This document shows, piece after piece, positions 1 to 6,731 of a stretch of 64,000 nucleotides of DNA. The notes under the pieces were generated by a model. That model saw nothing but the letters and a program-made list of their open reading frames with translations. It did no database searches and was not told the origin of the DNA. Every line of letters starts with the position of its first letter. Within the stretch, counting starts at the first letter, position 1. The stretch is from Streptomyces vinaceus. Lineage in GTDB: Bacteria > Actinomycetota > Actinomycetes > Streptomycetales > Streptomycetaceae. The position numbers and the translations under genes are program-made. The DNA is taken from NCBI RefSeq assembly GCF_008704935.1, contig NZ_CP023692.1, forward strand, positions 6,425,501-6,489,500. The letters run 5' to 3'.

Positions 1-2218
1 GCAGGCGCGGCGCACCGAAGCCGCCGTCCGGCGCCTGCGGCTCGGCGACCGGCACACCGTCGCGGAGTCCGGCGCCCAGCGCGGCGACGTCGTGGTCCGC
101 CTCGGGGCCTTCGTGGCCGCGGCCGAGGGGCTCGGCGCCACCCGCAAGGACGTCACGGACCGGCGCGCGACGCAGGACGCGGCGTACGAGGCCTATACGG
201 CCGTGGTCGACAGCGCCCTCGCCGTGGACGGCTCCCTCACCGGTGGAACGGGGGCGGAACTGGGCCCCGAGGCGCGCGTCCTGCTGGAGTTCGCCCGCGC
301 CGCGGAACTCCTCTCCCGGGAGGACGCGCTGATCGCCGCGCCGGGCCCGCGCACCGCCGAATCGCTTCGGCGCCTCACCGGCGTCGTCGAGACGCGCCGC
401 GCCCTCACCGCGGCCGGCGCCGACGACCTGCCCGCCGCCCAGCGCGCCGCCTGGCAGTCCGTCGTGAAGAGCGCCGCCTACGCCGAGCTGACCGCCGCCG
501 AGGACCGGCTGCTGAGCGGCGGCGCGGCCCCGGGAACGTCCAGCGGGCAGGCCAAGGACGCGGCGGCGCCGAAGGACGCGGTCAAGGAGGCGCCGACGGC
601 GAAGGACGCGGCCAAGGACGCGCCCCGCGGCGCGCCCGCCGGCTGGGACGCCGCGTACGCGAACGTCAGCGCCTCGATGCGGGAGATCGGCGCCGCGGCC
701 CACGCCGGAGCCGTCGACCGCACCGACCCCCTCGCTCAGGGCGTGCTCAGCCCCGCCGGAGCCGCCGTGCTGCTGGGCCTCGCCGCCGTCGCCGCCTCCC
801 TCGTCATCTCCGTGCGCATCGGCCGGGCCCTCGTCGTGGAACTCGTATCGCTGCGCAACTCCGCCCTGGACATCGCCCACCGCAAGCTCCCGCACGCCAT
901 GGACCGGCTGCGGGCCGGCCAGGACATCGACGTCGAGGCCGAGACCCCGCCCCCGCCGCCCGCCGACGACGAGATCACCCAGGTGGGCGGGGCGCTGGCC
1001 ACCGTCCACCGGGCGGCACTCAGCGCGGCCGTCGAGCGCGCCGAGCTCGCCAGCGGCGTGAGCGGCGTCTTCGTCAACCTCGCCCGCCGCAGCCAGGTCC
1101 TGGTGCACAAGCAGCTCACGCTGCTCGACTCGATGGAGCGGCGCGCCGACGACCCCGGCGAACTCGGCGACCTCTTCCGCCTCGACCACCTCACGACGCG
1201 CATGCGCCGCCACGCCGAGAGCCTGATCATCCTCTCGGGCGCCGCGCCCGGCCGTGCCTGGCGGATGCCGGTCCCGCTGACGAACGTCGTACGGGCCGCC
1301 GTCTCCGAGATCGAGGACTACCCGCGCGTCGAGGTCCGACAGCTGGCCGAGGCCGCCGTGCTCGGGGGCGCCGTCGCCGACCTCACCCACCTGCTCGCCG
1401 AACTCATCGAGAACGCCGCCCAGTTCTCTCCGCCCCACACCAAGGTCCGCGTCAGCGGTGAGCCCGTCGGCGCCGGATACGTCCTGGAGGTCGAGGACCG
1501 CGGGCTCGGCATGGGTCCCGACTCCCTGCGCGAGGCCAACCGGCGCATCGAGCAGTCCGAGTCGCTCGACCTGTTCGACAGCGACCGGCTCGGGCTCTTC
1601 GTGGTCAGCCGGCTCTCCGCCCGGCACGGGGTGCGGGTGCACCTGCGCACCTCCCCGTACGGGGGCACGACCGCCGTGGTGCTCCTGCCCAACTCCCTGC
1701 TCCAGGCCGCGATCGAGACCGGCTCCGGGCCGGTCCCGGAGCCGGGCCGGGACCCGGCGTTCGAGGCCCCGGTGCAGCCGCGGGGGGCCGGGGGTCCCGC
1801 GCCGCAGCCGTCGCCCGCCGTGACCGTCGTACGGGAGGAGGCGCACCGGCCGGCGGTACGGGAGGAACCGCACGGCATCACGGCGCCGCAGCGCGGTCCC
1901 GTACGGGACGAGGAGCCGCGGCCGGCGCCGGTGGCGCCCCTGCGCTCGCGGGGTCCCGGCGGCGCCGCGGTCACCGAACTGCCGCGCCGCGTACGCCAGG
2001 CCAGTCTGGTCCCGCAGCTGCGGGAGGCCCCCGCCCCCGAGGACCCGGCGGACGGGGGGCGCGTGCCCGAGGACCCGCCGGGGCGCAGCCCGGAGCAGGC
2101 CCGGGACCGGATGGCGTCCTACCGGGCGGGCTGGGTCCGCGGCGCCCAGGAGCCCGGCCCCCACGAGAGCGGCCCCCACGAGAGCGGCGCCCACCCAGGC
2201 AGCGAAGGAGAACTGTGA
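1..2218 (+). CDS. cvnA: Conservon sensor histidine kinase-like protein CvnA, 5' partial
   Basis: Membrane sensor kinase-like protein of the four-gene conservon type, thought to signal to the small GTPase CvnD through CvnB and CvnC. The frame is open from base 2, so the true start and the first membrane segment lie upstream of the window. An extracytoplasmic sensor region runs to about base 740 and is followed by one hydrophobic helix (about 746-813), a linker, a helical region ending LIILSG (about 1240), and a HATPase domain with N box LIENAAQFSPP, G1 box EDRGLGMG and GGTTAVVLLP. From about 1730 the tail is Pro/Arg-rich and ends in HESGPHESG repeats. The stop shares one base with the start of cvnB, indicating translational coupling. 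The sensor part contains a KDA repeat tract. Family assignment is firm because of gene order; the signal is unknown. Confidence 0.9.
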   Translation, partial: QARRTEAAVRRLRLGDRHTVAESGAQRGDVVVRLGAFVAAAEGLGATRKDVTDRRATQDAAYEAYTAVVDSALAVDGSLTGGTGAELGPEARVLLEFARAAELLSREDALIAAPGPRTAESLRRLTGVVETRRALTAAGADDLPAAQRAAWQSVVKSAAYAELTAAEDRLLSGGAAPGTSSGQAKDAAAPKDAVKEAPTAKDAAKDAPRGAPAGWDAAYANVSASMREIGAAAHAGAVDRTDPLAQGVLSPAGAAVLLGLAAVAASLVISVRIGRALVVELVSLRNSALDIAHRKLPHAMDRLRAGQDIDVEAETPPPPPADDEITQVGGALATVHRAALSAAVERAELASGVSGVFVNLARRSQVLVHKQLTLLDSMERRADDPGELGDLFRLDHLTTRMRRHAESLIILSGAAPGRAWRMPVPLTNVVRAAVSEIEDYPRVEVRQLAEAAVLGGAVADLTHLLAELIENAAQFSPPHTKVRVSGEPVGAGYVLEVEDRGLGMGPDSLREANRRIEQSESLDLFDSDRLGLFVVSRLSARHGVRVHLRTSPYGGTTAVVLLPNSLLQAAIETGSGPVPEPGRDPAFEAPVQPRGAGGPAPQPSPAVTVVREEAHRPAVREEPHGITAPQRGPVRDEEPRPAPVAPLRSRGPGGAAVTELPRRVRQASLVPQLREAPAPEDPADGGRVPEDPPGRSPEQARDRMASYRAGWVRGAQEPGPHESGPHESGAHPGSEGEL
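554..622 (+). repeat. AAGGACGCG repeat tract inside cvnA
   Basis: Five copies of AAGGA(C/G)GCG begin at 554, 572, 584, 602 and 614, so the spacing alternates 18, 12, 18, 12. They encode K-D/E-A units in the extracytoplasmic part of CvnA, giving an Ala/Lys/Asp-rich linker. All intervals are multiples of three, so copy-number change would keep the frame. Confidence 0.75.
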
Positions 2219-2661
2219 TGATCGAGCACCAGAGATTCAATCCCGACGGAATCCGCAGGTCCGGTGAGCTGGACTGGCTGCTGGACGATCTGGTGGTCCG
2301 CGTCCGGGAGGTCCGGCACGCCGTGGTCCTCTCCAACGACGGGCTGGCGGTGGGCGCGTCCAGCGCGCTCAGCCGGGAGGACGCGGAGCACCTGGCCGCC
2401 GTCGCCTCCGGCTTCCACAGTCTCGCGAAGGGCGCGGGCCGGCACTTCCACGCCGGGGGCGTGCGCCAGACGATGGTGGAGATGGACGAGGGCTTCCTCT
2501 TCGTCGCGGCCGCCGGGGACGGCTCCTGCCTGGCGGTGCTGAGCGTGGCCAGCGCCGACATCGGGCTGATCGCGTACGAGATGGCCCGGCTCGTGAAGCG
2601 GGTCGGGGAGCACCTGTACACCCCGTCCCGGTTCGCGGCGCGGCCGCCGGCCGCGGGCTGA
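2218..2661 (+). CDS. cvnB: Conservon roadblock/LC7 protein CvnB
   Basis: Small roadblock/LC7-fold protein, the second member of the conservon, expected to act with the GTPase CvnD. The typical block DWLLDDLVVRVREVRHAVVLSNDGL is visible in pieces (LDWLLDDL, RHAVVLSNDG), followed by SREDAEHLAA and the RQTMVEMDEGFLFV strand. Two starts are possible, GTG 2215 and ATG 2218. ATG is chosen because AAGGAG at 2205-2210 then sits 7 bases upstream, and because TGATG coupling to cvnA results. It is about 60 percent alike by eye to the roadblock protein at 3948-4346. Cytoplasmic, no membrane segment. Confidence 0.93.
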   Translation: MIEHQRFNPDGIRRSGELDWLLDDLVVRVREVRHAVVLSNDGLAVGASSALSREDAEHLAAVASGFHSLAKGAGRHFHAGGVRQTMVEMDEGFLFVAAAGDGSCLAVLSVASADIGLIAYEMARLVKRVGEHLYTPSRFAARPPAAG

Positions 2662-2678
2662 GGGCGGCGGCCGCGCCC

Positions 2679-3059
2679 ATGGACGGCCAGTGGTACGACG
2701 CCGAGGCGGGCCCGCTCGTCCGTCCGTACGCCATGACGGGCGGACGGACGAGGCCGGGACCCCACGGGGTCCGGTTCGACCTGATCGCGCTGGTCGTCGT
2801 GGACGGCGAAGGCGGGGACGCGGCGGCCGAGTCCCTGCTCGGCCCCGAACACCGGGCCCTGCTCGGGCTCTGCCGGTCCGAGACGCAGTCGGTGGCGGAG
2901 CTCGCCGCGGACGCGGATCTTCCGGTGGGCGTGGTGCGGGTGCTGCTCGGGGACCTGCTGGAGGGCGGGCACGTCAAGGTGAGCCGGCCGGTGCCGCCGG
3001 CGCGTCTGCCGGACGAGCGGATTCTGCGTGAAGTCATCGAGGGATTGCGAGCGCTGTGA
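2679..3059 (+). CDS. cvnC: Conservon DUF742 protein CvnC
   Basis: Third conservon member, DUF742 family, of about 126 residues, which matches the family. The N-terminal part carries the usual LVRPYAMTGGRT motif and the rest resembles a winged-helix fold (AELAADADLPVGVVRVLLGDLLEGGHVKV). It probably bridges the kinase-like and GTPase components; no catalytic residues are known. It starts 17 bases after cvnB with a weak ribosome site, so coupling to cvnB is likely. Its TGA overlaps the ATG of cvnD (TGATG at 3057-3061). Confidence 0.93.
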   Translation: MDGQWYDAEAGPLVRPYAMTGGRTRPGPHGVRFDLIALVVVDGEGGDAAAESLLGPEHRALLGLCRSETQSVAELAADADLPVGVVRVLLGDLLEGGHVKVSRPVPPARLPDERILREVIEGLRAL

Positions 3060-3706
3060 TGGGACTGCACCACGACGGAACGGGCGGACCGGACGGGGAT
3101 CCGGGGGATGACGGGGAACTGGCCTCGCTCGCGCTGAAGATACTCGTGGCGGGCGGGTTCGGGGTCGGCAAGACGACGCTGGTCGGCGCGGTCAGCGAGA
3201 TCCGGCCGCTGCGTACGGAGGAGTTGCTCAGCGAGGCGGGCGAACTGGTCGACGACACGGGCGGGGTCGCCCAGAAGACGACGACCACCGTCGCCATGGA
3301 CTTCGGGCGGATCACCATCCGGTCCGGGCTGTCGCTCTACTTGTTCGGGACGCCGGGGCAGGACCGGTTCTGGTTCCTGTGGGACGAGTTGTCGACGGGC
3401 GCGCTGGGCGCCGTGGTGCTGGCCGACACGCGCCGGCTGGAGGACTCCTTCCCGGCCGTGGACTACTTCGAGCACCGCCGCATCCCGTTCGTGGTGGCCG
3501 TCAACTGCTTCACGGACGCGCGGCGGTACGGAGCGCACGAGGTGGCGCGGGCGCTGGACCTGGAGTCGGGGACTCCGGTGGTGCTGTGCGACGCGCGGGA
3601 CAAGGACTCGGGGAAGGAAGTGCTGATCAGGCTGGTCGAGTACGCCGGACGGGTGCACACCGCCCGGCTGCTGGACTCGGTGGAGCCGCAGGCCGATTCG
3701 GTGTGA
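3059..3706 (+). CDS. cvnD: Conservon small GTP-binding protein CvnD
   Basis: Ras-like GTPase and output component of the conservon. The P-loop GGFGVGKTT lies near residues 32-40, a switch-II-like GTPGQDRF follows, and the usual NKxD is replaced by VAVNCFTD, as is common in this family. A GTG at 3056 is an alternative start; ATG 3059 gives the same TGATG coupling seen between cvnA and cvnB. Most conservons end here, and a strong hairpin follows directly at 3703-3752. No P450 or other effector gene is attached, which some conservons carry. Confidence 0.93.
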   Translation: MGLHHDGTGGPDGDPGDDGELASLALKILVAGGFGVGKTTLVGAVSEIRPLRTEELLSEAGELVDDTGGVAQKTTTTVAMDFGRITIRSGLSLYLFGTPGQDRFWFLWDELSTGALGAVVLADTRRLEDSFPAVDYFEHRRIPFVVAVNCFTDARRYGAHEVARALDLESGTPVVLCDARDKDSGKEVLIRLVEYAGRVHTARLLDSVEPQADSV

Positions 3707-3752
3707 GGGGAGGCCGGCCGTCGCCCGCTCGGGAGGGCGAGCCGGCCCTCAC
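3703..3752 (+). terminator. Hairpin terminator after cvnABCD
   Basis: GGCCGGC (3712-3718) pairs with GCCGGCC (3741-3747), and inside it TCGCCC (3721-3726) pairs with GGGCGA (3735-3740), with a two-base bulge. There is no U-run, as is usual in Streptomyces. It separates the conservon from the downstream roadblock gene. Confidence 0.6.
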
Positions 3753-3947
3753 GCGGCAGGTGGCGTCCTTCCACCGCGGCGCTGCCGGTCCCTCCCGCCC
3801 CGAAGGCACGCCATTCCTCTTGAGTCATCTTCTTCGCCGGGGGTACATCCTCCTTGCCCGAAAGGCGCTGGTGGGGAAGGCTGGCGGCACTTACTACGAG
3901 GGGTGGGGCGCGGCCACGCCGGCGGCGTCAACGGGGAGGGGCTCGAC

Positions 3948-4346
3948 ATGGCATTGGACAAGCAACTCGATTGGCTGCTCGACGACCTGACGCGCAGGGT
4001 CCAGCAGGTCAGGCACGCGGTGGTGCTCTCCAACGACGGTCTGGTGACGGGCGCGAGCGCGGGGCTGGCCCGGGAGGACGCGGAGCATCTGGCGGCGGTG
4101 GCGGCGGGTTTGCAGAGTCTGGCCAAGGGGTCGGGCCGCCATTTCCGGGCGGGCGAGGTGCGCCAGACGATGGTCGAGTACGACGACGGCGCCCTGTTCG
4201 TGATGGCCGCGGGCGCGGGGAGCTCGCTGTGCGTGCTCAGCGCCGCCGAGGCCGACATCGGCCAGGTCGCGTACGAGATGACGCTGCTGGTCAACCGGGT
4301 GGGGGAGCACCTGGGTGTGGCGGAGCGGCGGATCACCGGGGGCTGA
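3948..4346 (+). CDS. Second roadblock/LC7 domain protein, CvnB paralogue
   Basis: Roadblock/LC7 protein of 132 residues, clearly related to CvnB: LDWLLDDL, RHAVVLSNDGL, AREDAEHLAAVAAGLQSLAKGSGRHF and RQTMVEYDDGALFVMAAG match block for block. ATG 3948 is chosen because GGGAGGGG at 3933-3940 lies 7 bases upstream; the frame extends to a GTG at 3903 without support. It lies 242 bases beyond cvnD and behind a hairpin, so it is probably its own transcription unit. By inference it could substitute for, or compete with, CvnB. Confidence 0.9.
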   Translation: MALDKQLDWLLDDLTRRVQQVRHAVVLSNDGLVTGASAGLAREDAEHLAAVAAGLQSLAKGSGRHFRAGEVRQTMVEYDDGALFVMAAGAGSSLCVLSAAEADIGQVAYEMTLLVNRVGEHLGVAERRITGG

Positions 4347-4364
4347 GACCCGGCGGTTCGCGAG

Positions 4365-4373
4365 TTATCCACA
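4365..4373 (+). other. Isolated perfect DnaA-box-like 9-mer
   Basis: TTATCCACA, identical to the E. coli DnaA box consensus (the usual Streptomyces form is TTGTCCACA), in the gap before the gene at 4448. Only one copy was seen nearby, so it is not an origin. It could be chance or a titration/regulatory site. Confidence 0.35.
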
Positions 4374-4447
4374 GGCCTCGCGGGGTGTCGTAGCGCCGAG
4401 TTACGGTCTTCACACAGAGTAATCGTCTCGTGTGGGGGAGGACCGTC

Positions 4448-5308
4448 ATGGACGTCGCGACGCAGGTCTTGTCGGAGGTGCGGGGGCAGGTTCTGCCGGT
4501 GATCCGGGCGGCCGTGCCCTCGGTGGTACGGCCGGAGTCGGCGCCGGATGCGGCGGTGGGCGGCGCCCGGGCGGCCGGGGAACTGGGGCTGACCCGGACC
4601 GAGTTCGCCCGCGCCGTGCAGCTGGGCATCGTACGGGCCGGGCCGCCGGCGCCGGGAGGGTCCCCGAGGTACGCACGGGCGGAGCTGGAGCGGATCCGGT
4701 CGGCGGAGGGGTTCCCGGAAGCGCTGCGCGAGCGGGTCGAGGCGGTGGCCGGGGCCGAGGCCGCCGGGGCGGTGCTGGGCATCAGCCCGGGCCGGTTCAC
4801 GCGGCTCGCCCGGTGCGGGCACATCACCCCGGTCGGCTACCGGATCAACCGCTACCGGGTGGTGGTGTGGCTCTATCTGGCCGCGGAGCTGAGGGAGTTC
4901 GCCGACCGGGAGCCGGGGATGCTGCGCGGGAGCGCACCCCCGGCCGACCGGGAGCTGCTCGCCGCCAAGGCGGATCTGCGGCCGCGGAAGTGGCGCGGGC
5001 GGCATGTGGGCCTGCTGCTGAGACGAACCGCCGACCCCTGGGAGCGGGCCGCCGTGCTCGCCTCCGTACTTTCCGAAGAGGAGCTGCGGGAGGCGGTGCC
5101 CGATCCGGCCGAGCGGATCGTGCTGGCCGCGCTCGCCCCGCCCGCGCCGTACGGGCACCCGCAGATCCCGGCCGCGGCCGCCGTGGCGGCCCGGCTGTTG
5201 CGGGCGGAGCCGGCGGACGAGGTCCACTGGTACCGCACCAGCCTGGACTTCGCGCTGACCGGGGCGCGCGGTCAGTCGAAGTCGACGGGGGACAGGGGGC
5301 CGACGTAG
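4448..5308 (+). CDS. Unrecognised actinomycete protein with helix-turn-helix-like repeats
   Basis: A 286-residue soluble protein with no enzymatic motif I recognise; I think similar proteins are catalogued as DUF6397, but I am not sure. Two stretches look like DNA-binding helices of the MerR/excisionase kind: AGELGLTRTEFARAVQLGIV followed by GSPRYARAELERI, and AGAVLGISPGRFTRLARCGHI followed by YRINRYRVVVWLYL. A C-terminal Ala/Leu-rich part (WERAAVLASVLSEEELREAVPDPAERIV) follows. ATG 4448 is preceded by a GGGGGAGGA site at 4434-4442; an in-frame GTG at 4430 would overlap that site. Its last 37 bases overlap the convergent ychJ-like gene, so the C-terminal QSKSTGDRGPT may be incidental. Confidence 0.75.
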   Translation: MDVATQVLSEVRGQVLPVIRAAVPSVVRPESAPDAAVGGARAAGELGLTRTEFARAVQLGIVRAGPPAPGGSPRYARAELERIRSAEGFPEALRERVEAVAGAEAAGAVLGISPGRFTRLARCGHITPVGYRINRYRVVVWLYLAAELREFADREPGMLRGSAPPADRELLAAKADLRPRKWRGRHVGLLLRRTADPWERAAVLASVLSEEELREAVPDPAERIVLAALAPPAPYGHPQIPAAAAVAARLLRAEPADEVHWYRTSLDFALTGARGQSKSTGDRGPT

Positions 5309-5673
5309 ACCCAGGCTCCGGCCTCCCGGCTGAAGGCGCTGTGCTCGTGCAGGGACCCGGTGTGCCGGCCCTCGCGGTAGTGCGCCCGGAACTCCACCGA
5401 CCCCTCCGTCTCGAACATCCCGCCGCGCTCGGTGGCGAGGATCTCCAGACGCTCCCACCGCTGGCCGGGATCGAGGTCGAGCCGGCCGGGCCGGGTGTCG
5501 GGGTGCCAGGAGCGCAGCAGATAGGCGGTGTCGCCGACGGCGAACGCGCTGAAACGGGAGCGCATCAGCAGCTCGGCGGTGGGCGCCTGCTGCGCACCGG
5601 AGTGGAAGCGGCCGCAGCACTCCGGGTACGCGGCGGGCAGCCCGCAGGGGCAGGGGAGGGCCGGGGTGGGCAT
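5272..5673 (-). CDS. YchJ family protein with N-terminal SEC-C type zinc site
   Basis: YchJ/UPF0225-type protein of 133 residues, the normal length. The N-terminus carries the SEC-C zinc motif C-x-C-x8-C-C (CPCGLPAAYPECCGRFH), then the conserved A-x-x-LMRSRFSAF, and a NTF2-like body (FRAHYREG). Molecular function is not established for the family. It is convergent with and overlaps the preceding gene by 37 bases. The start is ATG 5673; the upstream gene on the same strand ends 76 bases away. Confidence 0.9.
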   Translation of the reverse strand: MPTPALPCPCGLPAAYPECCGRFHSGAQQAPTAELLMRSRFSAFAVGDTAYLLRSWHPDTRPGRLDLDPGQRWERLEILATERGGMFETEGSVEFRAHYREGRHTGSLHEHSAFSREAGAWVYVGPLSPVDFD

Positions 5674-5749
5674 GGGTGCGCTCAGTTCTTCGTGGACGGG
5701 GTCGGCTGGCGGTACGGCAAGGTCTGGCGGACCGCCGGAAGGGGGTGGG

Positions 5750-6652
5750 CTACTGGGGTGACACGGGCGGCTTGGCGGCGTTCTCGGCGTACGGGCGGAA
5801 GAGGCCTTCCTGGACCACGGAGACCAGCAGCCTGCCCTCCACGTCGTAGATGCGGCCGCGCGCCAGGCCCCGGCCGCCGTGTGCGATGGGTGACTCCTGG
5901 TCGTACAGGAACCACTCGTCCGCGCGGAACGGCCGGTGGAACCACATGGCGTGGTCCAGCGAGGCCATGTCGAAGCCGCGCATGCCCCACAGGGGCTCCA
6001 CGGGGATGCGCACCGCGTCGAGGAGGGTCATGTCACTGGCGTAGGTGAGGGCGCAGGTGTGCACCAGCGGGTCGTCGCCCAGCGGGCCGACCGCGCGCAT
6101 CCACACCGCGCTGCGCGGATCGGCGTCCTTGAGCTCCTCGGGAGTCCAGCGGAGCCGGTCCGTGTAGCGGATGTCGAACGGCTGGCGGCGGGCCATCCGC
6201 TCCAGCGCCTCGGGCAGCGCGCCCAAGTGCTCGCGGATCTCGTCCGCGACCTTCGGGAGCGTGTCCGGGTGGGGGAAGTCGAGTCGGGGAGGCAGCTGGT
6301 GCTCGATGCTGCCCTCCTCCGGATGATGGAAGGAGGCGGTGAGATTGAAGATCGTCTTGCCCTGCTGGACCGCGGTGACCCGGCGCGTGGTGAAGGACCG
6401 CCCGTCGCGCACCCGCTCCACCTGGTACACGATCGGCACCCCGGGGATGCCGGGGCGCAGGAAGTACGCGTGCAGCGAGTGGACCGGGCGGTCGCTCTCG
6501 GTGGTGCGGCCGGCGGCCACCAGGGCCTGGCCGGCGACCTGCCCGCCGAAGACCCGCTGGAGGGACTCCTGCGGGCTGGCGCCGCGGAAGATGTTGACCT
6601 CGATCTGCTCCAGGTCGAGCAGATCGACGAGTCTCTCGGCGGGATTCGTCAT
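5750..6652 (-). CDS. tesB: Acyl-CoA thioesterase II
   Basis: Hydrolyses medium and long acyl-CoA to free fatty acid and CoA in the cytoplasm. At 300 residues it has the double hot-dog layout of TesB: an N-terminal half with GGQVAGQALVAA and SLHAYFLRPG, and a C-terminal half with ASLDHAMWFHRPFRADEWFLYDQESP, which contains the Asp and Gln expected of the catalytic set, plus GRGLARGRIYD. ATG 6652 has a GGAGA site 8 bases upstream. The helicase gene upstream on the same strand ends about 80 bases away, so they may be cotranscribed. Confidence 0.94.
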   Translation of the reverse strand: MTNPAERLVDLLDLEQIEVNIFRGASPQESLQRVFGGQVAGQALVAAGRTTESDRPVHSLHAYFLRPGIPGVPIVYQVERVRDGRSFTTRRVTAVQQGKTIFNLTASFHHPEEGSIEHQLPPRLDFPHPDTLPKVADEIREHLGALPEALERMARRQPFDIRYTDRLRWTPEELKDADPRSAVWMRAVGPLGDDPLVHTCALTYASDMTLLDAVRIPVEPLWGMRGFDMASLDHAMWFHRPFRADEWFLYDQESPIAHGGRGLARGRIYDVEGRLLVSVVQEGLFRPYAENAAKPPVSPQ

Positions 6653-6731
6653 CAGAGGTTCTCCACTGTCGGGTCCGGTTCCGGCCGGGCCGGCTGCCGC
6701 TCGGGCGGGTCAGGTCGCTTGCGCGGGTCGG

